From Chondrosia reniformis (Eukaryota > Porifera > Demospongiae > Chondrillida > Chondrillidae), in assembly GCA_947172415.1 (NCBI GenBank), contig OX359196.1, forward strand, positions 1,242,501 through 1,306,500: a stretch of DNA of 64,000 nucleotides. The letters run 5' to 3'. How positions within the stretch are numbered: the stretch's first letter is position 1; each line of letters opens with the position of its first letter. The translations under genes and the position numbers were made by a program. This document shows, piece after piece, positions 1-11,100 of this stretch. The notes below the pieces were generated by a model. It made no database searches. It worked only from the letters and a program-made list of their open reading frames with translations, and was not told the origin of the DNA.

Positions 1-1396
1 GAAAATCAGATTTTATAGCCACTTTAGATGAAATATATAATGTTTGTTTTTGTTAGACTGTTCAAATGTTTGTTGCACTTTAGGTACAAACTAACATATA
101 TTTACATGGCTTGTGCAGCCTATACTTTATTTGCTGTATATTGCTCTATTTACAGAAGAATTGTCATGGAAATTGAATATCAGTTACCTAGCAACATGTC
201 CAGTTAAGTAAAAAGAAAGGGTAAGTGGTAGGGAATCATTAAAGTATTGGCTTAACCCATTCAGGTGGGAAAATATAGTTAAGAAAGTATTTACATGGAA
301 TCAATAGAGAGTATAACAACTGTTAAGGACCTGGAGTATATTCTTCCAGTGGGGCTACCATATATAGCATGTCTACCAGTCCCCTAGTAGTAACTCCTAG
401 CTAACGTAGTTCAGTTGGGCGAGGTGTGTTGTACAGGCTTACCTGGTTCTCTGTATCAAATAGATCAGTTTGTCTCACTATATATGAAGCTGTGAAACTG
501 TACAATCCCTTTGAGCAAGATTATTAAAGGTAATTGGTTTTGATATTAGTTGTTAAGTAAACTGTAAAACTGTTCAAACATTTTCTTGTTTCTGTAGCTA
601 CTTATATGATTTTGTCCAACTGGTATGCCTGATTTAGGGTCCATTCCAGCCCCTAGTAGCTATGGCTACACTCATTTAGGGGAGTAGTTACAGTAATGGT
701 CCATCTGAGGTGTAAGTGTAGCAATTATAACTTGTCTAAATGTGCTTACATTGTACATCTTGTTTCTGTATAGCCTACCAGTATTTCCTATTGTTTTATG
801 TAGATACATCTCCATAACAACCAGGTACAGTTCCCTGGCAACCATTCAATAATAATCGTTCATGTGGCTGTCACTTGTAGAAACAACTTCACCCATGTAT
901 AATACAAACAGTTTCTTCACCTAGTCAGCTGATCCCAAATGAGATCATGCAGTTTCTTTAAAGTCATTATCAATTGATGTACATGATAGAAACATTATTT
1001 TTTATGTAAAGGTGATATAATGTGTGTATTTTATGTGCATGACCTTTTAACAGGACCTAGCAATGTGTGACTGCTATAGGTAGAGAATAAATTATCAGTG
1101 ACACTTCTTTGTCCAACTGTGTCACTGTAACAGCACATGACATGTTTTGGCAGGATTTGTGTCTGAGCATGCACTAATTAAATAACTTCTTTGGGGACTA
1201 TAATGCCTTCTTGTTTCAAGTCTAGAAAAAGTTAACATTTATAATCCCTTAAACTATTAGAAATTACAAAAACAACATAAAATGGATAACAATAGTCCTA
1301 TAAATAGATACTACAATGCAGTGGATATTATATATAGTAACCATATCAGGACATTTTAAGTGTATATATTTATTTGTATATAAAAATATCAAGGTG
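1..1396. other. Gene-free flank left of the death-fold gene pair
   Basis: AT-rich sequence with no long open frame, no recognisable exon and no clear tandem or inverted repeat. It lies 3' of the minus-strand CARD/Death gene and may include that gene's 3' UTR near 1300-1396. Confidence 0.5.
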
Positions 1397-3476
1397 TTAC
1401 AATTCTACATGAGATTTACACAATTCCGAATGTTGTAGTAGATAGTTTGCCATTTTAGGAGACCTTATGGCAATGGCTTTAGCCAGAGTACCCATCGTGT
1501 GGGGATCTCTCCCATTTCCTCTCAACCAGTAGCGAATGGCTTCATTGAGCAGCATCTTAGGGTTACTGTACTGCATTTCAAGATGTTTCAGCTCTTCACT
1601 GGGTACCTCCAGTGATGTCCCTATCATGTGCCAGTCCTCAGCAACCTTAGGAATAGCAGTCTCTGTCAGTACACGCATCAGCTTCGTATTTGTGTCATCC
1701 ACCAGGACGCCTGTAGACGGCAGTTGGTAATAAAGGTTTATCAAAAAACAAGAGCATTCTTAAAATTACAATATTGATAATAGTAAATAGTTTGGTGGGT
1801 ATATTATAGAGTGGACATATTGATTGCAAATGAATAGGTATACCATATGTGAATATAGATGAATACAATTAATTACAATTATGAATACAATTATCTCTGC
1901 AATTGCCCTGGACATACGTACACATGTAGTATATATTAAAAGAGTCATATTAAAAGAGTCATATATGGAAGAGTCGTATATGGAAGAGTCATATATGGAA
2001 GAGTCATATATGGAAGAGTCATATATGGAAGAGTCGTATATGGAAGAGTCATATATGGAAGAGTCGTATATGGAAGAGTCATATATGGAAGAGTCATATA
2101 TGGAAGAGTCATATATGGAAGAGTCGTATATGGAAGAGTCATATATGGAAGTCTCACTTGTGCAGGGAGTATCCAAGAGTGGTGGTTGTGTGGGCGGAGC
2201 TGCTGTAGGTAGACTGTCAGTCGTGTCACTAAGCGGTGGTGTAGGAGAGGGGACTGGTGTGCCATTCCAGTTCATATACATGTAGTATAAACCAAAACCA
2301 CTTAGCAGACAGATACAGACCAGTATCAGCCAGTAAAGCTTGGAGCCTGAGTATATAAAGATAGTGTTAACATATATTTGGTATGATTGTATGAATTTAA
2401 GATTGATTTATATAAATTTAGTGATAAATAGTGTGTTGCAAGGCATTAAACTATTTACAGTACATAACCAGGGATAGTTATGATGTCTTCTATATAAGGA
2501 GATTTAGGTCAGTTATAATTAGCAATCTAGTAATAAAGTTTAGTATTCCAGAACTACATACGTACGTACGTATGTATCATACAGAAGTAGTGATTGAAAG
2601 GTAATGTAGTGCCTTAGAATCTAAACACTTTAACATAATTCTATATATTAAATATATGTTTGTGTACATGTCTCACGTAACCAGATCACTATTTTGCCTC
2701 CATATTTATATGATGATTTACAGTCAACAAGATCTGGCTATGTGAGACTACCTGAAGTTTCCTCAGCTGGAGACTCATTGACTGGCAACTCCTCTTCACT
2801 TGGCATGGGCCTTGATGAAGGCACTACCATCTCACCCAAAGACTGGCTCCCCTGCATCTGCACCGGAATAACTTCATCAGGAGCTGCATCTTCAGCAACT
2901 CTTATTAGCGCAGCGTCAATATCACTATCTTGATCCTTCTCTTTATATTTATCTATAAGAAATACAATTAGAAGAGTTCCACCCTTATGTGAAGAACATA
3001 TTACAGAAAGCGCTACATATTGAAAAATAAAAAAACAAGGGACTTTAAGATCTAAAGCTCAATTTAAAACTATGAATGTCATCATCATTTGAGAGTTACA
3101 CATATATTTGACGGGATTACCTTAACTTGGCAGTAGGTAATTTAGAAATAATCTGACACGACCTACCTACTAGTTTTTGGGCAAGGGTTCCACCATTTTT
3201 ATTCTCATTTAGCATTTTAACAAGCTGCCAAAAGTGATCGGGACAGGCGCCTTTTATATAATTCTCAATATCATGCAACATCTCCAACGCTTTATTTGAG
3301 GATTCGTGGAATCCATTTTTTACATATTCGAAGGCAGTTTCACTAATCATATGGTTTTGCTTGAATTTAATTGCCCATGACTTTGGGTCGGCGGACATGA
3401 AGTGATAAAGAGATTCGTAGTTTTCTCTAATTGAATACTTTGCAGCACTCTTTGATATTCTGTGATCTGCAGCCAT
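1397..3476 (-). CDS. CARD-like / transmembrane / SIYDS-repeat / Death-domain protein
   Basis: Predicted four-exon gene: complement(3167..3476, 2752..2952, 1918..2346, 1397..1710). All three junctions are phase 1 and the total is 1254 nt (417 aa). Exon 1 encodes a helical CARD-like domain (about residues 15-103). Exon 2 is an acidic linker. Exon 3 starts with a hydrophobic segment, KLYWLILVCICLLSGFGLYY (about 172-191), then a Pro/Thr-rich stretch and 13 SIYDS pentapeptides. Exon 4 is a C-terminal Death domain (about 313-417; VAEDWHMIGTSL, AIRYWLRG). Such proteins act as adaptors through homotypic death-fold contacts. A second donor at 3116 is possible for exon 1, but it breaks phase. The start codon lies 27 bp from that of the divergent CARD-Death gene. 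A death domain and a CARD on either side of one membrane segment is unusual. The domain calls are from visible pattern only. Confidence 0.7.
1957..2151 (-). repeat. Coding 15-bp minisatellite (13 x SIYDS)
   Basis: Thirteen near-perfect tandem copies of a 15-bp unit (plus strand atatatggaagagtc, with occasional a/g variation). The unit is a multiple of three, so copy-number change keeps the frame. On the minus strand it encodes SIYDS repeats inside the CARD/Death gene. The plus strand is also open (EESYM repeats), but that frame has no gene context. Confidence 0.9.
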
Positions 3477-3503
3477 TTTGGGGGACTTCCCAAACTTTAG
3501 AAT
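3477..3503. promoter_or_regulatory. Minimal bidirectional start region between two death-fold genes
   Basis: Only 27 bp separate the divergent ATG codons at 3476 (minus) and 3504 (plus). Each transcript's 5' leader must therefore overlap the other gene's first exon or be very short. No TATA box is visible. Coupled expression is inferred. Confidence 0.5.
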
Positions 3504-4262
3504 ATGGCGGATAGTAACATCTTAAAGAAAGCTTTGATTAAGATTCTCCCAGAGGCTGAAAGGTCGTTGGATGCGTCATCAATACTTACGACTTTACAGG
3601 CAGAAGATATAATAAACGATTACGAATATTATGATATTGATGGAGAAAGAAATAGAATAGTTAAAGCAAGAAAAGTTTTTCAATTTGTGTCTGGGAAAGG
3701 AGCGGATATCATTTACAAGTTTATTGACATTCTAGATGCAGAGCCAGGAACGAAGCACTTGGCGGACAAGATTAGAGAGAAGGCAGGAATTACAAAACAA
3801 GACGATCCCAGTATATTAATAACATTGACCTAAAGTTCCACAATTTATAAATGTAATTTATTTGTTCATAGTTGATGAGGCGGGCGGAGAGAATTTAGAA
3901 CCAGAAAATGTTCTTGGTAAGTTCCAAAGTGTTTATGCTGTGTAGATGTAACGTCCATGAGACTGTTTGTAGAGAGCAAGCCGAGAAAGCTGGACCTGCT
4001 GCATGGCGTGGTTCCAAAGGTTGCGGCCAAATGGAAGTACATTGGCCTAATGCTTGGGATGGATGATGTGTTGGACCAGATAGATAAAGATGAAAAGACT
4101 GTCCGTGACAAGTGCTTTGCCATGTTTGAAGCTTGGCTGAAGGGCGAAGGGAATAAGATTATCACTTGGGAGCAACTCATCAAGGCCATTGAGAAGGAGG
4201 GATATGGCGACTTTGCTGTTTTTCTGAAAGAATCTCTAGAGAATGGAAAAGATCTTTATTAG
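3504..4262 (+). CDS. CARD-Death adaptor (CRADD/RAIDD-like architecture)
   Basis: Predicted exons 3504..3810, 3872..3916 and 3946..4262 total 669 nt (222 aa). Phase fits at both junctions (atag acceptor at 3871, GTAAGT donor at 3917). The N-terminal domain (about 1-95) has the CARD pattern: LKKAL..ILPEAE, then KARKVFQFVSGKGADIIYKF, then LADKIREKAG. The C-terminal domain (about 135-218) is a Death domain (VAAKWKYIGLMLGM...CFAMFEAWLKGEGNKITWE). CARD followed by Death is the layout of vertebrate CRADD, which links a death receptor or PIDD to caspase-2. Orthology is not claimed, since sponges have expanded death-fold families. The introns are only 61 and 29 nt. PQBP1 begins 163 bp downstream on the same strand. 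Confidence 0.8.
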
Positions 4263-4425
4263 TATTTTGCAACATTTGTGTGTGTGTAGATAATTGTGTA
4301 ACCTATACAATGATATCGATCGATGTTTTGTACAGTATCTTGTTGCAATACTCCGATTTATCGATTATTGAAAATGGCAGCTTGAGAGTGCTATAAACTA
4401 CTACTGAATCGTTCAGAGAAGCGCA

Positions 4426-7400
4426 ATGCCTTTGACAGATGCTATGAAAGAACGTTTAAAGAAAAGGGGAATCTACAAGAATGATGGTGAGAACACGTGA
4501 ATCTGCACTAGCGTTTGTTTGTGGTTTGCTGTATCATAGATTGGTCATATGCATGAAGAGAATTCTCCGCAATCTCTAGCTTATTACGTATATATGTATG
4601 TACGAATCATAGAGTTACTATCCTAACCGTAATATTGTTGTATATTAATATTAATATTATACACATACATATGTGCTTGCCTGTGATTCTCTAACATACG
4701 TAGTACGTACGTATATCGGTATATGTGTTCAGCACTTGTTGTTGGATGAGTCGTTTGTCAAATTGAATGGAATGTGACAAGGATTGAAGATACCTTTATC
4801 CAATATTAAGTCAAATATAATATGCATCTTTATATCTTAAGAGTTTTGTCAGGATTTAATAGCCTGTTAATATAGTCTTAGGCCCAAGTGACACTTATAT
4901 AACCTCAGTACATTTCAATATTATCCCCTCCCTTATTGTACGTAGCAGAGGAAGCTAAGTCAGCACCAAAGAAATCTAGATTTGACATGGACCACCCCCC
5001 CAGCTCCACTGCAGCTGCCATCATTAGTGCTCCCAAACTGAATGGATGTCCGAACAAATGGAACAAGTATCACGAGTGTTCAGAGTACTGTGTTCAGAGG
5101 TGGGGGGAGGTAGTTAAGACTGGGAACAAAAATGTGCTGCCAGAACTGAGTATTCCTCCAGAGTGGAAGAAGGTGATGGATGAGAAGACGTAAGTGAACT
5201 GTGCTGAAGCTCCTCTTTGTTACCATGGTTGTGGAGACTTGCCAATTGATTTTCATCAATTATTCCATTTCCATAGTGGCCATCCCTACTTCTGGAACAC
5301 TGTTACTAATGACGTCACTTGGTACCCACCTCCTGGATGTAAGTGTGTCTGGTTATTGAGCTCTGTATTGAGATTAGTACTGCAAACACAAAAATTCCTA
5401 TTAAATGGCAACCAGTCATTGCCTCACAGTCATTCAAGATGTGACGATATGACACACAACATTAAGGATCTATTATCTAAAACTATTGTTTACACATTTT
5501 ATATATATACAGTACTTTTTGGGTCAGTTGTCCAGAACAGACATTGCAATCAGTAATCGGTTAGCATTCGCGACTCCAAACTTTCATTAGAATGACGTCA
5601 CCATGCATGTGTCAATAACCTTTTACGATTACCGATTGCAATGTCCTTTCTAGACACAACCGACCCAAAAAGTACTGTATATATAACCAGGATGGCAATT
5701 GCAATTTCATTTTGTTTATATTTGTGGGACAAGCAAGCAAGGTCTTTAGATACTGCCTTTGGACTTCATTAACCATTAATTTTCACTCTAGCAAAGGATA
5801 TGAACTCAGATAATCCTTGGTTTTCCATATGACTTGTTCAAGTCTTATATTACAATTTAAATGGGTGTGCAAGATATGAAGTGATTGTTCTTCTTGATCC
5901 TTCACAGCCATTTACAACAATCCCAAAGCTAAGAATGCAGACACTACTGCTAAGCAAAAGAAACAACCAATTAAACAGAAACAAGAGAAAAAGAAGAAAG
6001 GTACGGTACAAGATATTGCATATCTTTATATACACTACCTAAATACAATATACAATACCTATATCTTTACACGATATAAAGGCAGGGCTGCATGCAGAAC
6101 TTGGGGCCAGGGTGGAGTAAAATGAAAATTTTCCAAATTTTTAAGGGGGGGGGCAATGGTATGAGGGTGTCAAAGTAGTTTAGGGGGTTCCCAAAAGTCT
6201 AATGGCCTGGGGACATGCAATATCTATGTATATACATTACCTACGTATTACATTACCTACATATTACATTACCTACATATTACATTATCTATATACATTA
6301 CCTACAGTATATATACATTACCTATATAACATGTTGATTATGAGATATGATATGATATGGTGCTTTAAAGGTCTCTGATAACTTGGCTGCTATGTGGCAT
6401 GATAGGATTGTAAAGGAGTTTGTGATGATATTAATGATGTGCTCATGCACAGATAGTTCATGGAATGGAATTTTAACTGTTAATTTGAATGAGTCTTGAT
6501 TTGCCCCACCCACTTGTGTTTCCTGGGAGATGGGTGGGCAGGTCTCCTGATGGGAGGATGGGTGGGCGGGTGTCCTGATGGGAGGATGGGTGGGCGGGTC
6601 TCCTGATGGGAGGATGGGTGGGCAGGTCTCCTGATGGGAGGATGGGTGGGCGGGTCTCCTGGATTTAGAGTATGTTACTAGGGATTTAAACTCTAGATTT
6701 GACCCTTAGAATATACCCAGCTCTTCACTCCTAGCTACTTGTAACTGTCAAACTAGTGGTTTTTCAATGCTGATACTATACTTTGTAGGTGAAATATTAC
6801 CTTCAGTCATTTACATTTTTCTCTATAGATATGACCTTAATTTTCTTGTATTCATACTTAGCTGCGTATATTTTATTTTTAAGTTCTTTTTAACTTAAAT
6901 GTTGCCTACTTTATATACATACTGTATATGGAAAAGAAGCCTAATTGTATGATAAACCTGTTTTTGGATTTAGGTGTTCTACGTATATTATTCATATGAA
7001 GCTATCTAACAGATTTAATTAGTGGCTTAATGAGTATCTGATGACACTCGTTTCTAGATAAATTGAAAGTTTATGTTTGCATGATCTCATAATAGAAGAG
7101 TGTGGAATTCTCTACACCTATTCATAACTAATATCTTGAATGCTGAGTATGCATACCACAGGGAGCAGTTCCTGTGGATTTCAACATTCCACTTTGGCAG
7201 AATGGAAATGCAGTTACTTTATTATTTGGTAACATTTTAAAGCTATCAGTCAGGCAGTTATAAGCAGTTGTTAAATAAGGCTATATTGTTGAAAAGGTAC
7301 AAGTTAATCATTTTGTTCTCCAAGTAATCTCCCATCCATTTATGCATTATTGTCTTGGTTCTTGTGCCATTCCTTTATTAGTACAGCAAATACCTAATTC

Positions 7401-7872
7401 ACCACAATGAAACCTTGTTACTAGCAATTGTTAGGTTAATATAATTACACATAATAAACCTCAAACAGTGAGAGGAACAGAAAAGGGTCCTTATAACATG
7501 AAGAATTCAATCTAGGAACTCTGATTTGCAAAATGTGTCTCCTCCCACCCCCTCACCCCAGGTTACCCCCTCTCCTCCCACCCCCTCACTCCAGGTTACC
7601 CCCTCTCCTCCCACCCCCTCACTCCAGGTTACCCCCTCTCCTCCCACTCCCTCACTCCAGGTTACCGTCCTAAAGAGGAGGCTGATCCAATGGACCCGAG
7701 CTCTTATGCTGATGTACCTAAAGGTGGGTGGTCAGTGGGCCTTGACACCAAAGGCAGTGCTAAAACTGGAGTAGATGTGACAGCCACAGGCCCCCTATTC
7801 CAGCAGCGACCCTATCCCAACCCTGGTGCAGTTCTTAGGCAAAACAAACAGTTAGAAGACCAGAGCAACTAA
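4426..7872 (+). CDS. PQBP1: Polyglutamine-binding protein 1 (spliceosome-associated WW protein)
   Basis: Exons 4426..4486, 4946..5189, 5277..5338, 5908..6000 and 7661..7872 give 672 nt (223 aa), with consistent phases and GT-AG ends. The protein opens [20 protein letters not shown], like the conserved PQBP1 start. A WW domain is split between exons 2 and 3 (about 90-121; [20 protein letters not shown], then VTWYPPPG). A Lys/Gln-rich stretch follows ([16 protein letters not shown]), in place of the vertebrate DR/ER repeats. The C-terminus has the diagnostic [18 protein letters not shown] and [17 protein letters not shown] segments. In other animals PQBP1 is nuclear, binds splicing factors through WW, and binds U5-15K through this C-terminal motif. 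The last exon has four possible in-frame acceptors (see the 33-bp repeat). TNPO1 starts 279 bp downstream. Confidence 0.92.
5510..5677. mobile_element. Tc1/mariner-type foldback MITE in PQBP1 intron 3
   Basis: A 168-bp element with about 50-bp terminal inverted repeats. It starts CAGTACTTTTTGGGTC and ends with the complement GACCCAAAAAGTACTG. TA lies on both outer flanks, as expected for a TA target duplication. It has no coding capacity. Confidence 0.8.
6236..6330. repeat. Imperfect tandem repeat (cattacctacatatta type)
   Basis: Five to six imperfect copies of a roughly 15-16 bp unit, in PQBP1 intron 4. Confidence 0.7.
6528..6661. repeat. G-rich 28-bp minisatellite
   Basis: About five copies of a unit resembling ctcctgatgggaggatgggt plus gggcgggt, in PQBP1 intron 4. 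The G-run strand could form quadruplex-like structure in the transcript, but nothing shows a function. Confidence 0.75.
7523..7660 (+). repeat. 33-bp pyrimidine-rich repeat carrying four tandem 3' splice sites
   Basis: Successive units each contain a pyrimidine tract followed by CCAG|GTTACC. Acceptors would start the exon at 7562, 7595, 7628 or 7661, exactly 33 bp apart. The three upstream choices add 11, 22 or 33 residues in frame ([11 protein letters not shown] per unit) without a stop. The 7661 site gives the conserved PQBP1 sequence. Confidence 0.85.
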
Positions 7873-8097
7873 CAAATTCCACCCATTTCTTTTTATTGAT
7901 TCTTGTTGTATTCATCTGCACGAGCTGTTAGACTGTTATGAGCATAAAGTATGCACTCGAGTGTTGGATTATATGGCGTTAGCATGATGTCATCTTCCTT
8001 TTCGTGACGTCATATGCAGCTGCTGGGCTCATGGCCGAGAGTAACCTCCCTGCGTTTTAATCTGATGCATCTTTTGGGCGATTTACAGTGAATATTA

Positions 8098-8145
8098 TGA
8101 GGATAAGGTTGTGTTTAAAGTGCCAGTACCACCAGACATTCTGAA
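8098..8145 (+). promoter_or_regulatory. Possible upstream ORF in the TNPO1 leader
   Basis: A 15-codon ORF (starts MRIRLCLKC) ends just before the TNPO1 start at 8152. If the transcription start lies upstream, it could reduce initiation at the main ATG. The transcript start is unknown. Confidence 0.25.
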
Positions 8146-8151
8146 CCGCCA

Positions 8152-11100
8152 ATGGAGGGACAGTGGCAACCGAATGAAGCCACTTTGGGACAGATACTGA
8201 CTGTTCTACGGGACAGCCAGTGTCCAGATAGTCTCGTACAGCGTTCAGTTCAACAGGTCCGTTACCCGTTGTGCTACTGTTCCTTTAATGTTTCATTTGT
8301 AATCCTATCTACAGAGATTGGAGGAATTAAACAGATTTCCCGACTTTACAAGATATCTGCTGTTCGTTTTGACGGATTTAAACATTGCAAGTAAGTTTGT
8401 AACGATGTCGTAAGTTATTCCCCTAAGTATAGATGTTTATTAAAAGCTTGTAACGGAATACCCAATGTAGCGAATTGTGTATATTCAAGGCCACTTTATA
8501 CCGCCATTTTAAAATGGCTGGCCTCTTAATTATACGTTGTTCATATTAGCCAGGAGATGACTAGATAGCATATACCATATATTGTTAATAGCAGTGAAGT
8601 CTCTATAAAGCACTAATTGTACTTACAAGTGCAAGTGTTGTCAGTGTACACACCCATCCACTAATATTCCATATTTGGTACATACACTTCCTTTATGTGT
8701 GCATGATCAGTTTCTAGGAGTAGACTAGTTACTGTTATCAGCCGCATTGAGTAAGTGTATATAGGAAATTAGATAATTGGTGGAAAATATTATGTTGATC
8801 AGTCAAGTGACTTCAGTTGTATCTTGGCTGGGGGACTGAAGTCCTATTACATGGTAGCTATTGATCGCCTTCCTGTAGGTAAGTGTATGTAGTTTTTATA
8901 GTGTCATTAGGCCAGTGAGACATGCGTTAGCTTATGAATGTGTAGTTGAGGCAAGTGATTGTTGCTGCTGATCTTGCTCTCTATTCTTCATTCTGATACT
9001 CTTCAATCCAATTGGTTCGGATCCATAGACCCATTTGGTCTCGGCTGATTAATATTTTGATTTATATTTAGGTGTCATTCATGTATCAGAGTAAAGTGAA
9101 TCCATTTTCTACTTAACCAAAGGTGTGTGTCAACTTTTGGTGTGGTTAATTTATTTCACTCTAATTTGCAGTATACTAATTGATGAGAAAGATTTCATTT
9201 TTTTGTTTAAAGACTAAAACACTGTAAGTCAGTGTGAGATAAGTTTTATAGTGACTTTACGCATTCTCTAAGTGTAAGAACGTAGCTTAAGTGCAGATTT
9301 AGGTAATTGTACACCTACGTATTTGCTAATTTTTAATGGTAACCGAAATGTTATATTTTCATATACTGGAATGTGATACATTCAAGTAATCCAAAACGTA
9401 TTACGAGTGTATTGTAGTGTATTGCATATTTTTGAAATTTTTAAGTCCTCTTTTAATGAGAGAAACTACAAAAAAGGAGGAAATGTAGCTTGTGAAACAC
9501 TAATTAATATCCAATTTAATTTGATCAGTCTGTAGAGTTAACTAACCACATTAAGGTATTACCTTCACAATTTCCATCTTTGGAAACACAAAGTGGTTTG
9601 ATTAGTTGACTTTGATGGGAGACCTCTGTGTTGTTAGATTACAAACGCAGCTTCTTTTAGTTTCAATTACTGTATTGAAGTAATGCTGAGTCAGCATTAG
9701 GTGTACATTTGGGTACTCATATTAACATACATATATGTATGTAAAGTATTAAAAACAGCATCTCTATGGTGACCTACGTAAGGTTACGTTTCTTTAGAAA
9801 ATATCCAGTGGGTGGGTGGTGGGGGGCAATATATAATAAAGTACCCTTATATAATATATAATAAAGTAACCTCTAGTACACCTCTAGTACACCTCTAGTA
9901 CACCTCTAATACGCCTCTAGTACACCTCTAGTACACCTTTAGTACACCTTTAGGACACCTCTAGTACACCTCCAGTACACCTCTAGTACACCTCTAGGAC
10001 ACCTCTAGTACACCTCTAGTACGCCTCTAGTACGCCTCTAGTACGCCTCTAGTACGCCTCTAGTACGCCTCTAGTACGCCTCTAGTACGCCTCTAGTACA
10101 CCTCTAGTACACCTCTAGTACACCTCTAGTACACCTCTAGTACACCTCTAGTACACCTCTAGTATACCTCTAGTACACCTCTAGTACACCTCTAGTACAC
10201 CTCTAGTACGCCTCTAGTACACCTTTAGGACACCTTTAGTACACCTTTAGTACACTAAGCTTAAAGGTGATCTGATTACTGTGTACACATATTTGTAGAG
10301 CAATGAATATATTTACAAACTTGAGCTCACCTACCTTTGAGATCACTGATGTTCCCACAGAACATTACCTAACTGTGTTGCCATGTTACTCTCCAACTAG
10401 ATTGCTATGCCACTCTACAAGCTGGGGCACCCCTCCCAGGTTCTACATGGTTGTACTGGTATGTGGTACCAGTGTACAGTTAGCTGTGTATGGAATGGGT
10501 GGAGCAACCACTGGCCAATTTGTGGCCAACTGAGTCCTTTTGATGTGGAATTATGATTAGTTAGTATAAGAGAGATGTGACTGGAGGTTCACTGTGATAG
10601 TTGGAAAATTTGGGACTTTCAGATCCAATGCCAATCTTTAATGATAACCTCATTATTTCACTGATTGTACCCCGCCCCCTCATATCTCCTCAGGCGCACA
10701 ATGGGTCATGATGACTACCTCTGCATATTTCTCCATCATTTTGTGTATTTGCATATATACGTACGTATGTACAGTACGGTTCATAAAAAAGGTAACGTTA
10801 ACCCGCTAAGAGTTACCATTTTTCGGTTAAAAGTTAACATAAAACAGGTAACAGTTAACTGGTAACTTATACGCTATATTTTCGTTGTATATCGCGCTAC
10901 ATCGTATTATAAGTAAGAAATCCTTCTTCCATAATACAGTTGTATGATTCTTTGCTTACAAAATGCTGTTAAATCCATTTTCTTTCACAGTTCCACTTAT
11001 GGCAAAGTCGATTCCCAAAAATCCTTGCCATCATATCGAGTCAATCCATTGTTCATATAACTTTGTTATCCAGGGTTAACGTTAGCGGGTCTTTGATCGT

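Noticed and set aside
1881-2285. Plus-strand ORF of EESYM repeats
   Set aside because: It is the reverse frame of the 15-bp coding minisatellite. The minus frame connects by phase to CARD, membrane and Death exons; the plus frame has no context.
10303-10865. Two ORFs of 66-76 codons in TNPO1 intron 2
   Set aside because: They overlap repeats and the MITE and show no conserved pattern.
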